Source: an uncultured Pseudomonadales bacterium
GTDB lineage: Bacteria > Pseudomonadota > Gammaproteobacteria > Pseudomonadales > Azotimanducaceae
NCBI GenBank assembly: GCA_938017975.1
Contig: CALIKQ010000024.1
Location: 1 to 64,000, forward strand
Length of the DNA: 64,000 nucleotides
Reading direction: 5' to 3'
The notes below the pieces were generated by a model. That model ran no database searches. It worked only from the letters and a program-made list of their open reading frames with translations, and was not told where the DNA came from. Below are positions 17,657 to 25,405 of the stretch, one piece after another. Position 1 is the first letter of the stretch; each line of letters begins with the position of its first letter. The position numbers were made by a program, and so were the translations under genes.

Positions 17657-18537
17657 CAAAACGCTGGATTGTGTTTTCGATGCTTTTACTCTCAGCGGTG
17701 CCCTCTTTTTCAGACGTCATCCACCGCGAGAAATCGCTCTATCGAAACATCGAAGTTCAAGAAACCGGCCGGGATCGATGTTTGGTCTTCGCCCAGCGCA
17801 GTGACGATCGCAGGCAGTCCTGCGTCAATCTTAAAAACCCTGACCGAGTGGTATTTTCCTACGTTCGGATGACTTTTGCGGGCTTACTGCTCAACGAGCG
17901 ACCTGGCTCAATTCTCATTGTTGGTCTCGGCGGTGGAACACTGCCCTCGGCACTAGGCGCCCTTTACCCTGAGGCATCGATTGATGTAATCGAGATCGAC
18001 CCCGCCGTGGTTCGGGTTGCGGAATCCTTCTTTGACTTTCAGGTCAGTGATCGCGTTAAAGTCTGGGTTCAAGATGCACGCGTCTTTATCAAACGCGCTG
18101 GACGCCGCGGCGACCAATATGACCTGATCATTCTTGATGCCTTTACTGGAGAGTACATTCCGGAACATTTGATGACGCGTGAGTTCCTTCAGGAGACCCA
18201 GTCTCTACTATCTAATACTGGCGTTTTAGTCGCCAATACTTTTTCGAGCTCCGAATTATACGATTACGAATCAGTTACTTATAGAGATGTATTCGGAAAG
18301 TTTTTTAACTTTAAATTACCGGCCAGCGGTAACCGAGTCGTGATTGCAAGCTCAAAACCGTTGCCTGATTCACGAGCCCTGCAAGCCGCAGCAAGCAGGC
18401 TATCGGTGCCCTTGAGTCGATTCGGTGTGGCCATTGAATCTTTTCCGCGCTTTCTGACAACACGATCGGACTGGGACGAAGATGCACCGGTTTTGACGGA
18501 TCAATTCTCGCCCGCGAATTTGCTTAAAAATCGATAA
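17653..18537 (+). CDS. Spermidine-synthase-like SAM-binding protein with N-terminal signal/anchor
   Basis: A 294-residue spermidine synthase-fold protein. The SAM/dcSAM pocket is visible as GLGGGTLPSALG, the acidic strand DVIEIDPAVV, and VQDARVFI. The position usually reading D-S-x-D-P in true aminopropyltransferases reads LDAFTGEYIP, so polyamine synthesis is doubtful. The N terminus (MTKRWIVFSMLLLSAVPSFSD) looks like a signal peptide or a seventh membrane helix following the six of the upstream gene, which would put the domain outside the cytoplasm. The ATG overlaps the upstream stop, giving tight coupling. A longer frame starting at 17563 exists but its extra N terminus is antisense-like shadow of the upstream gene. 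Confidence 0.75.
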   Translation: MTKRWIVFSMLLLSAVPSFSDVIHREKSLYRNIEVQETGRDRCLVFAQRSDDRRQSCVNLKNPDRVVFSYVRMTFAGLLLNERPGSILIVGLGGGTLPSALGALYPEASIDVIEIDPAVVRVAESFFDFQVSDRVKVWVQDARVFIKRAGRRGDQYDLIILDAFTGEYIPEHLMTREFLQETQSLLSNTGVLVANTFSSSELYDYESVTYRDVFGKFFNFKLPASGNRVVIASSKPLPDSRALQAAASRLSVPLSRFGVAIESFPRFLTTRSDWDEDAPVLTDQFSPANLLKNR

Positions 18538-18837
18538 CCCCTTTCATCAGGCCAACCGAAAACAAGCCTCTCAAACCGAAAATTGATGACTCGCGAGCGT
18601 AATGGACTCTTGTCATTTCGAGTTGCTTCGCTCACAAAAGATGATGCCGCACTCAGTCACAGGACGCCGTCTTTACTGCTCAAAAGCGTCGGGGTTAAAA
18701 GCATCAGCGGTGGGCGCGGCCTTTGCGATTGGAACGGGAGTCAAATGACTGCTGCCGCCAAAAGCCCATTATGGTGCCAAAGAGATTGGCTCAAAAGCGT
18801 CAAGATGACGTTCGCAATCTAGGCTCTATGATTGGCT
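18538..18837. other. Intergenic region between convergent genes
   Basis: 300 bases with no supported gene. The 12-mer ctcaaaagcgtc occurs twice (about 18680 and 18791). Short open frames have no ribosome-binding site or recognisable motif, and no clear terminator was seen for either convergent gene. Confidence 0.4.
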
Positions 18838-20373
18838 CTATATTGCCTTGCCGTGTTCAGCCCAATACCGATCTTTCAGTAACCGTTTATAAAGCTTACC
18901 TGTTGGATGGCGAGGTAATTCGGCCTCAAAATCAATCGATTTTGGACATTTGATATGCGAGATATTGTCACGACAAAACTCAATCAATTCCTCCGCCAAT
19001 TCAGGCCCAGCGTCGGACCAATCCTTCGGCTGAACCACCGCCTTCACTTCTTCACCGAACTCATCATTAGGCACCCCAAAAACTGCAACATCCATGACCT
19101 TGGGGTGCGTCACCAATAGGTTCTCCGTTTCTTGAGGATAAATGTTCACACCACCCGAGATGATCATAAAACTCTTCCTATCAGTCAGGTAAAGATAACC
19201 ATCTGCATCTAAATAACCCACATCCCCAAGGGTTGACCAACCCTTGGCGTGACGGGATTCGGCAGTTTTCTCTGCGTCGTTGTGGTATTCGAAATCGCCC
19301 CCGCCTTCAAAGTAGATCGTTCCAGACTCACCTACGCCGACTTCTTCTCCGGATTCATCACAGATGTGTAGCACAGCCGTCAATCCGCGACCGACCGATC
19401 CTTTATGCGCCAGCCACTCCTCCGAATTGATCGCAACAAACCCATTACCCTCGGAACCCGCATAATATTCGTAAATAATCGGCCCCCACCATTCGATCAT
19501 TTGCTCTTTGATGGGAACGGGACAAGGTGCTGCCGCATGAATTGCGCACTTGAGAGATGAAAGATCAAATTGTGTGCGATCAGCCTCATCTAATTTAAGC
19601 ATTCGAATGAACATTGTTGGCACCCATTGGCTGTGGGTGACTTTATAAGTCTCGATTGCCGAAAGCGCCGCGAGAGCCTCAAAATGCTCCATCACGATGC
19701 AAGTCATCCCACCTAGCAAAAATCCCATGGTAAATGCCAAGGGTGCCGCGTGATAAAGCGGTGCTGGGGTAAGGTAGATACTGTCTGGCCCCGCGCCGTA
19801 CAAAGCTTGAAACATGGCGCTAGGATCCTCCGCACCCCAAACGCCTTCAGGCAATGCGCGATAGACGCCTTTGGGTCTCCCTGTGGTACCAGATGAATAC
19901 AGCATAGAAGTCCCGATGCTTTCATCGGCGATCACCTCGGTAGACTGACTTTCAATAGCCGCTTCAAGAGCGTCGCATCCTGCGATCACACCGTCGAGCA
20001 TAAAAAATCGCTCAAGGCCCTCGAGCTTATCAAGCAGCGGTTCAACCACAGCGCGCCGATCAATTGAGGTTATAAAGACCTTGGCCCCACAGTCTTTTAC
20101 AATGTATTCCACTTCGTCTGATTGCAGTCGATAACTGATCGCTGTGAAATACAATCCCGCTCGCTGAGCCGCGACGCAAATCTGTAAAAAGAGCGGGTGA
20201 TTTTCGAGTAGGATCGCGATGTGGTCACCTCGATGAAGCCCGAGAGATCGAAACAAATTCGCTATCTGATTGGATCCAGCCTCTAAGGCCGCATATGTGA
20301 CCGTCTCTCCGCTGGCCGCCATGATGTAGGCAGGCTTTTCCGGGTTCTGCTGGGCAATTTCAGATAAATGCAT
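18838..20373 (-). CDS. Acyl-CoA synthetase (AMP-forming), FadD/steroid-type
   Basis: A 511-residue member of the ANL adenylating superfamily that activates a carboxylic acid with ATP and CoA. Motifs: the P-loop YSSGTTGRPKGV, YYAGSEGNG (A5), STLGDVGYLDADGYLYLTDR (A7-A8), GGVNIYPQETE, and PTGKLYKR with the adenylation Lys. The GVNIYPQE hinge and overall pattern resemble ligases acting on medium/long-chain or steroid side-chain acids. A close paralogue lies at 51141-52742. The neighbouring SDR (20704-21486) points the same way, but 330 bases separate them, so they may be independent transcripts. Confidence 0.88.
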   Translation of the reverse strand: MHLSEIAQQNPEKPAYIMAASGETVTYAALEAGSNQIANLFRSLGLHRGDHIAILLENHPLFLQICVAAQRAGLYFTAISYRLQSDEVEYIVKDCGAKVFITSIDRRAVVEPLLDKLEGLERFFMLDGVIAGCDALEAAIESQSTEVIADESIGTSMLYSSGTTGRPKGVYRALPEGVWGAEDPSAMFQALYGAGPDSIYLTPAPLYHAAPLAFTMGFLLGGMTCIVMEHFEALAALSAIETYKVTHSQWVPTMFIRMLKLDEADRTQFDLSSLKCAIHAAAPCPVPIKEQMIEWWGPIIYEYYAGSEGNGFVAINSEEWLAHKGSVGRGLTAVLHICDESGEEVGVGESGTIYFEGGGDFEYHNDAEKTAESRHAKGWSTLGDVGYLDADGYLYLTDRKSFMIISGGVNIYPQETENLLVTHPKVMDVAVFGVPNDEFGEEVKAVVQPKDWSDAGPELAEELIEFCRDNISHIKCPKSIDFEAELPRHPTGKLYKRLLKDRYWAEHGKAI

Positions 20374-20703
20374 GTTTCACTCCTGTGTGGGCATCAACGA
20401 TCAAGAGTTTCTCAAAGCCAACGCTCACGCGCCAGAGTTTTTGAAGATCAATCACCGCCACCCTAAAATATCGATCACCCGCGGTTCACTAAAGCTCTAG
20501 GCGATCTGGCGATTTTTAGCACCAAACCTTACTGCTTTCGCCGTTGATAACTTTGAGCGCTTAACGCGTTGATGGCGCGATCCTAGGTGATACGTCTTCT
20601 CTAAAGCGCTATAGCGCTCGATTATTAAGCACAGAGCTCCGAGCGCGGGGTTGCTGGTGCTCTGGCGAGATGAACGCGTGACGCCCCCGACAAACTACGC
20701 CGG
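20374..20703. other. Intergenic region with a 14-bp palindrome
   Basis: 330 bases without a supported gene, between SDR and acyl-CoA ligase genes that run in the same direction. It contains the perfect palindrome agcgctatagcgct at 20605-20618, about 230 bases before the ligase start, plausibly an operator. No intrinsic terminator with a T-run was recognised. Confidence 0.4.
20605..20618. promoter_or_regulatory. Perfect 14-bp palindrome, possible operator
   Basis: agcgctatagcgct reads identically on both strands and lies in non-coding DNA upstream of the acyl-CoA ligase at 18838-20373. Its size suits a TetR-type or similar dimeric regulator, but no regulator gene is adjacent. Confidence 0.3.
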
Positions 20704-21486
20704 CTACACGCAGGTGTAACCACCATCGATAACGAGTTCGCTTCCAGTCATAAATCCGGCAGCATCAGATGCTAAAAATTTGACCCCAGCAGCTATGTCC
20801 TCTGGAACGCCCAGCCTCCCGATGGGATGCTGCAAACGCAACATCTCCTCAAGCTCGGCCTCAGAGGAAACTTCCTCATGAACTTCAGCAATTTGACGGA
20901 CCATCGGTGTCCAGATGTACCCGGGATGGACGGAATTACTGCGAATCGGGTAGCCCATTCTTCCGCAATAGCTCGCGATAGACTTTGTCAACAACCTAAC
21001 CCCTCCTTTACTGGCGTTGTAAGCGGGGCCTGCACCGCCAACCAATCCCATCACGGAGGAAATGTTCACAATGGAGCCACCGGTCTCTTTCATTTCAGCG
21101 ATCGCCTGCCGGCATCCCAAATTCACCGCGTCTAAATTGATATTCATGATTTGGCGCCACGCATCTAGACCGCCTTCCTCTTCAAATCGGTCTAAACCAG
21201 CACCACTAACGCCAGCATTGTTCACTAGGACATTCACAACACCCAAGGTCGTGCGCGTGCGATCGAACACCTCGACCCATCCCTCCCGCATTGTGACATC
21301 TTGCTTTAAAGCAAGAGCCTGCTGACCACGCTGCCCAATGATATCCGCTGTTTGCTGGGCGGCTTCAAAATTAATATCAGTAACCGTGACCGCAGCCCCG
21401 TGGTCAGCTAGACACTCGGCGGTTGCGGCGCCGATACCGCTGCCAGCGCCAGTAATAATTGCCACCTTTCCGATCAGATCACCCAT
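20704..21486 (-). CDS. SDR-family oxidoreductase (hydroxysteroid/alcohol dehydrogenase-like)
   Basis: A 260-residue classical SDR: TGAGSGIG cofactor motif near residue 13, NNAG, INLDAVNLG, catalytic Ser in NISSVMG, Tyr/Lys in YNASKGG, and SVHPGYIWTPM. An acidic residue after the second strand (VTDIN) favours NAD over NADP. The sequence style resembles bacterial 3-beta/17-beta-hydroxysteroid or cyclic-alcohol dehydrogenases, which is inference. Its start faces the nrdJ regulatory region, so its promoter lies in the same 914-base intergenic stretch. Confidence 0.87.
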   Translation of the reverse strand: MGDLIGKVAIITGAGSGIGAATAECLADHGAAVTVTDINFEAAQQTADIIGQRGQQALALKQDVTMREGWVEVFDRTRTTLGVVNVLVNNAGVSGAGLDRFEEEGGLDAWRQIMNINLDAVNLGCRQAIAEMKETGGSIVNISSVMGLVGGAGPAYNASKGGVRLLTKSIASYCGRMGYPIRSNSVHPGYIWTPMVRQIAEVHEEVSSEAELEEMLRLQHPIGRLGVPEDIAAGVKFLASDAAGFMTGSELVIDGGYTCV

Positions 21487-21630
21487 ACAATTTGCCTTTT
21501 CTTGATTGACGGTCGCCGCAACAGTGTCCCGCGAAAGGAGCAGCCCTGTAAAGCGTCTCGATTATGGTTAAATTTGCAACACCTGACCCCTTTTTCCATG
21601 AAATTTCCATTTTCTTACCCAAAATAGCAT

Positions 21631-21678
21631 CAACTACATCTTGTGCTATGAGCTACCGTATAGCACAATATCTAGGCT
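21631..21678 (+). promoter_or_regulatory. Paired NrdR boxes (ribonucleotide reductase operator)
   Basis: Two 16-base sites, caactacatcttgtgc (21631) and gcacaatatctaggct (21663), agree at about 12 and 13 of 16 positions with the NrdR box acaCwATATaTwGtgt. Their starts are 32 bases apart, the three-helical-turn spacing known for NrdR pairs. Together they form a near-perfect inverted repeat with 16-base arms. NrdR is the dATP/ATP-sensing repressor of ribonucleotide reductase genes, so nrdJ is the expected target although its ATG is about 720 bases away. Confidence 0.65.
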
Positions 21679-22062
21679 TTTCAGGCATCAGACCATCGAC
21701 TCTGGAATCTAAGAGAAGCCCTCAAAAGGGGCGTATCACCCGAAACTAGAGCTCACTACCTCTCCCGGTGGCCCTTTCAAGCAACAGCCCGATGCGTCGG
21801 CATTTAAAGTTCCATTAACGCAATGATAAAGGCACCGCTTCTACACAAAAGACCCTGCAACTCAAAGCGCTCAGGTGAGCCAATATCGAGGGTGATGAGA
21901 ACCCTGAACTCGCACCCTAACTTTAGCGAGTAATCGAGCAACAAACACCATGCAGGATAACGAGGAGCGATAGAAAAATCGGTAAACAAAGAGCGAGACG
22001 ATAAAAAGCACCACAAAATATGAGCAAGAGTAAAACAACTCAGCTCAACCAAAAAAGCATCA

Positions 22063-22160
22063 AACAGCTATAAGGTCGAACAGCTGTAAAGTTGAACAAC
22101 TGTAGAGTAGGACAGTGTTAAAATTTGAACAGCAATAAAATTTGAACAGCAATAATAAGA
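22063..22160 (+). repeat. Six degenerate 16-17-bp tandem repeats in the nrdJ leader
   Basis: Units begin at about 22063, 22079, 22095, 22111, 22128 and 22145. Each starts with a [ag]acag-like core followed by an A/T-rich part; units 5 and 6 share aacagcaata. The period is 16 bases for the first three and 17 for the next two. The block directly precedes a different 21-bp repeat block and is non-coding. Confidence 0.7.
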
Positions 22161-22183
22161 AATAGATTCAGGAAGCCAGCAGA

Positions 22184-22267
22184 AATTAAAGTGAGATAGA
22201 TCGTAATTAAAGCGAGATAGATCGGAATTAAAGTGCGATAGAAAGAAATTAAAACCAGATAGAACAC
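22184..22267 (+). repeat. Four 21-bp direct repeats (iteron-like) in the nrdJ leader
   Basis: Units at 22184, 22205, 22226 and 22247 are each exactly 21 bases and share aattaaa-[ag]-[tc]-n-n-gataga; the first two differ at only two positions. Twenty-one bases is two helical turns, so identical faces of the DNA are presented, as in arrays bound by a regulator. The array ends about 130 bases before the nrdJ ATG. On the minus strand it reads as a seven-residue repeat without stops, which I take as a by-product of the period. Confidence 0.75.
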
Positions 22268-22280
22268 ACAAGAGATAAAG

Positions 22281-22380
22281 GGCTCCGGCTCAGAGACTTA
22301 GATACCGGTGACCATAAACTGAGCTGAGATCCAGGAGACTGCCGAAGGGGCAAACTTCCAATCTCAGCAGACTAACCACC
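22281..22380 (+). promoter_or_regulatory. Candidate structured leader RNA (cobalamin-riboswitch-like) before nrdJ
   Basis: ccaggagactgcc at 22331-22343 resembles the B12 box of cobalamin riboswitches (AGYCAGGAGACCkGCC) with one base missing. Two helices compete for the same bases: gctcag (22288-22293) with ctgagc (22319-22324), and gctgagat (22323-22330) with atctcagc (22361-22368), an 8-bp exact match enclosing the box. NrdJ needs adenosylcobalamin, so B12 sensing would make sense. The other conserved riboswitch segments are not clearly present. Confidence 0.3.
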
Positions 22381-22400
22381 TAGAGAGGCATTTAATAACC

Positions 22401-24563
22401 ATGGATTCCACTGCACAAAAAGCCGACCTGACGGCAATCCCAGCAAACGTAAACGAAATTAAGCTACAACCAACTTCGCTGGATATTTGGGAGAACAAAT
22501 ACTGCCTCAAGAGTAAGCAGGGAGAGATGATTGATGAAAATATCGATCAGACCTATCAGCGCGTCGCTAAAGCACTCGTCGAGGTAGAGAGCAAAGAGAA
22601 CCAAACGATTTGGTTCGAAAAGTTTTTGTGGGCACTGAGACACGGCGTCATACCAGCCGGCCGCATCACCTCTAATGCAGGGGCACAAGCGCATAAACCA
22701 GCGACCTCAACCATCAACTGCACGGTGTCAGGCATCATCGCGGACTCGATGGAAGATATCCTTCAAAAGAATTTAGAAGCCGGCTTAACACTCAAAGCAG
22801 GCTGCGGCATCGGTTACGAATTTTCGACGCTGCGTCCAAAGGGTGCTTATGTGTCTGGCGCAGGCGCTTACACGTCGGGCCCGCTTTCCTTTATGGATAT
22901 CTACGACAAGACTTGTTTCACCGTTTCGTCAGCCGGTGGGCGACGCGGTGCCCAGATGGCGACCTTTGAAATAGGTCACCCTGATGTCATGGATTTTATT
23001 AAAGCCAAGCGCGAAGACGGCCGTTTGAGACAATTCAACTTATCGCTACTGATCACTGCCGAGTTTATGGAAGCGGTAAAGAATGACACCGATTGGGCAT
23101 TGTCATTCCCGATGACCCAAGCTGAGCTCGATTCCGACAATCTTGATCTTGATGACGACACGCAAGTACTTTGGAGAGACTTTCCCTCGAAAGCGAAATA
23201 CGTGACCAATGAAGCCGGCCTTGTCGCTTGCAAAATCACCAAACAAGTCAAAGCGCGCAGACTATGGGATATGATCATGGCCTCGACCTATGATTTTGCT
23301 GAGCCGGGCTTCATATTGATCGACAAGGTCAATGAAATGAATAACAACTGGTTCTGTGAGAATATCCGCGCGACGAACCCCTGCGGCGAACAACCCCTAC
23401 CGCCTTACGGCAGCTGCCTATTGGGATCTGTAAACCTCACGCGTTTCGTCGTTAAACCCTTCAGCGGAGAGGCCGAATTCGACTGGGAGACATTCCGAGA
23501 AGCCGTAAGCATCTTCACTCGAATGCTCGACAATGTTGTTGAAATCAATGGGCTTCCCTTGCCCGAACAACGCCACGAGATCGAGCGAAAGCGTCGGCAC
23601 GGTATGGGCTATCTCGGACTGGGATCGACCATCACGATGATGGGCATGAGCTATGGTGATCCTGCATCTGTTGCTTTCACCGATCAAGTGACCAAAGAAC
23701 TGTCTTTGGTAGGTTGGCAAGCAGGCCTTGAGCTCGCGAAAGAGAAAGGTCCTGCGCCGATCATGGATGAAATCTTCGAGGTTACGGGAGAGATGCTCAG
23801 ACTCAGGCCCGAGATGACAGACGATGGCATCAAGATTGGCGATAAACTCCCAGGCCGTGTCCTTCACGCTAAATATTCAAGGTACATGCAAAAAATAGCG
23901 AGCGAGGATCCCGAATTGGTCGCTGCACTGGCGGAGTCCGGTTGTCGGTTCACCCATCACAGCTCGATCGCGCCTACTGGTACTATTAGTCTTTCTTTGG
24001 CTAATAACGCGAGCAATGGTATCGAGCCGAGCTTCGCGCATCACTACTCGCGAAACGTTATTCGAGAGGGTAAAAAATCGAAAGAAAAAGTCGATGTGTA
24101 TTCCTTTGAGCTACTTGCCTACCGCGCCATGGTCAATCCGGAAGCAGCGCCCTACACCGACGACCCAGACAAGCAGCTGCCAGATTATTTTATTACCGCA
24201 GATGATATCTCCCCAATTCAACACGTGGACATACAAGCGGCCGCCCAAAAATGGATCGACTCCAGTATCTCCAAGACCGCGAACGTGCCGACGGAATACC
24301 CCTATGAAGACTTCAAAGACATCTATTTGTACGCGTACGAGCAAGGTTTAAAAGGATGCACAACCTTCAGATTCAATCCTGAAGCCTTCCAAGGGGTGTT
24401 GGTCAAAGAGCAAGACCTTGAGAACACCACCTATCGTTTTGAGCTTGAGGATGGCGAGTTTATTGAACTAAAAGGCAATGAAGAAATTGAGTATGACGGA
24501 GAGTTACACTCCGCGGCGAATTTATTTGACGCAATGAAAGAAGGCTACTACGGAAAGTTTTAG
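22401..24563 (+). CDS. nrdJ: Adenosylcobalamin-dependent (class II) ribonucleotide reductase, large part NrdJa
   Basis: A 720-residue class II reductase, which reduces ribonucleotides to deoxyribonucleotides using B12 and therefore needs no oxygen. Visible features: NCTVSG with redox Cys near 107, AGCGIGYEFS, the thiyl-radical site NPCGE (Cys328, Glu330), GSCLLGSVNL with the second redox Cys, and APTGTISL. The chain stops without the C-terminal Cys pair that re-reduces the active site. That tail is on the next gene (24698-25378), as in the split NrdJa/NrdJb enzyme of Pseudomonas aeruginosa. AGAGG lies upstream of the ATG; NrdR boxes and repeat arrays precede it. Confidence 0.95.
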   Translation: MDSTAQKADLTAIPANVNEIKLQPTSLDIWENKYCLKSKQGEMIDENIDQTYQRVAKALVEVESKENQTIWFEKFLWALRHGVIPAGRITSNAGAQAHKPATSTINCTVSGIIADSMEDILQKNLEAGLTLKAGCGIGYEFSTLRPKGAYVSGAGAYTSGPLSFMDIYDKTCFTVSSAGGRRGAQMATFEIGHPDVMDFIKAKREDGRLRQFNLSLLITAEFMEAVKNDTDWALSFPMTQAELDSDNLDLDDDTQVLWRDFPSKAKYVTNEAGLVACKITKQVKARRLWDMIMASTYDFAEPGFILIDKVNEMNNNWFCENIRATNPCGEQPLPPYGSCLLGSVNLTRFVVKPFSGEAEFDWETFREAVSIFTRMLDNVVEINGLPLPEQRHEIERKRRHGMGYLGLGSTITMMGMSYGDPASVAFTDQVTKELSLVGWQAGLELAKEKGPAPIMDEIFEVTGEMLRLRPEMTDDGIKIGDKLPGRVLHAKYSRYMQKIASEDPELVAALAESGCRFTHHSSIAPTGTISLSLANNASNGIEPSFAHHYSRNVIREGKKSKEKVDVYSFELLAYRAMVNPEAAPYTDDPDKQLPDYFITADDISPIQHVDIQAAAQKWIDSSISKTANVPTEYPYEDFKDIYLYAYEQGLKGCTTFRFNPEAFQGVLVKEQDLENTTYRFELEDGEFIELKGNEEIEYDGELHSAANLFDAMKEGYYGKF

Positions 24564-24697
24564 CCTTCTGCTGGCCGGGTCACTCATGGCACCAGAATAC
24601 AACCAGTTCTGCTGTCCACGTTACCTAAACTATAAGCACATCAAAAATTGTTTTTAGATGCGATCGAAGCGCATCAACGAGAATATCGAGGATTACC

Positions 24698-25378
24698 ATG
24701 GCTGTTAAAATCAGTAAAAATATTGTTGGCTTTGCGATTAAAAAGAATGAGGAGACCGAACCACCGCAGGCGCCTGCACGCGAAATCATGCACGAAACAG
24801 TTCAGCGTCCCGACGAGCTCAAAGGCTATACCTACAAAATAAAGACACCTCTATCTGATCACGCAATGTACATTACTATCAACAACATGGTTCTTAACAT
24901 TGGAACCGAGCATGAGCAAGAGGTTCCATTCGAGATCTTTATCAACTCTAAGAATATGGATCAATTCCAATGGATCTTGGCCCTGACCCGGGTCATCTCC
25001 GCGGTATTTCGTAAGGGCGGGGACGCAACCTTTCTGGTTGAAGAACTCAAGCAGGTCTTCGACCCCCAAGGCGGCTATTTCAAAAAAGGGGGCCGATTCA
25101 TGCCTTCCTTGGTTGCCGAGATTGGTGAAGTACTCGATCGGCACATGCGGCGTATTGGCTTGATTAAAGATGAAGCCCTCTCGGATGCACACGTCAACCT
25201 AATGAAAGAAAAGAGAGCACAAGCAGAGGATACCAGCCAACAGGCTGCCCCAGAGGAGCAAGACTCTGGCGAATATCCCCCTGGAGCTCAGCTTTGTCAG
25301 AAATGTTTCACCACGGCCATGGTTATGATGGACGGCTGTATGACCTGCCTGAGCTGCGGCGACTCGAAGTGCGGTTGA
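24698..25378 (+). CDS. nrdJb: Class II ribonucleotide reductase accessory part NrdJb (TSCPD domain)
   Basis: A 226-residue partner of NrdJa. A TSCPD-type domain spans about residues 48-155 (HAMYITINN, FEIFINSKNMDQFQW), and the C terminus is Cys-rich (Cys200, 203, 214, 217, 220 and 225). This supplies a zinc-like knuckle and the redox-active thiols that are missing from NrdJa. In the split Pseudomonas enzyme both parts are required for activity. A GAGGA ribosome-binding site precedes the ATG. It lies 134 bases after nrdJa and 27 before thyA, so a single transcript for all three is likely. Confidence 0.9.
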   Translation: MAVKISKNIVGFAIKKNEETEPPQAPAREIMHETVQRPDELKGYTYKIKTPLSDHAMYITINNMVLNIGTEHEQEVPFEIFINSKNMDQFQWILALTRVISAVFRKGGDATFLVEELKQVFDPQGGYFKKGGRFMPSLVAEIGEVLDRHMRRIGLIKDEALSDAHVNLMKEKRAQAEDTSQQAAPEEQDSGEYPPGAQLCQKCFTTAMVMMDGCMTCLSCGDSKCG

Positions 25379-25405
25379 TAGTGATCCGGTCGTAGCTTTC
25401 TCCCA

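Larger units (their letters stand above)
21487..22400 (+). other. Long regulatory leader upstream of nrdJ
   Basis: 914 non-coding bases separate the divergent SDR and nrdJ starts. In order it holds an AT-rich stretch, a pair of NrdR-like boxes (21631-21678), about 380 bases that are T-poor on the plus strand with no recognised element, a 16-17-bp tandem repeat block (22063-22160), a 21-bp tandem repeat block (22184-22267), and a foldable segment with a B12-box-like sequence (about 22281-22380). If transcription starts near the NrdR boxes, the nrdJ mRNA has a leader of roughly 700 bases. Confidence 0.6.

Noticed and set aside
18583-18822. 79-codon frame between the spermidine-synthase-like and ligase genes
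   Set aside because: No ribosome-binding site or recognisable domain; composition looks non-coding.
21564-21749. 61-codon frame upstream of nrdJ
   Set aside because: Runs across the NrdR box inverted repeat; better explained as regulatory DNA.
22184-22267. Iteron array of a plasmid or chromosome replication origin
   Set aside because: No rep gene, no DnaA boxes and no AT-rich unwinding element with it; position between NrdR boxes and nrdJ favours a regulatory role.
22068-22271. Minus-strand frame encoding a seven-residue repeat (LSHFNSDLSRFNYDL-like)
   Set aside because: It is the direct result of 21-bp DNA repeats keeping one frame free of stops; no ribosome-binding site, and it lies in a regulatory leader opposite nrdJ.
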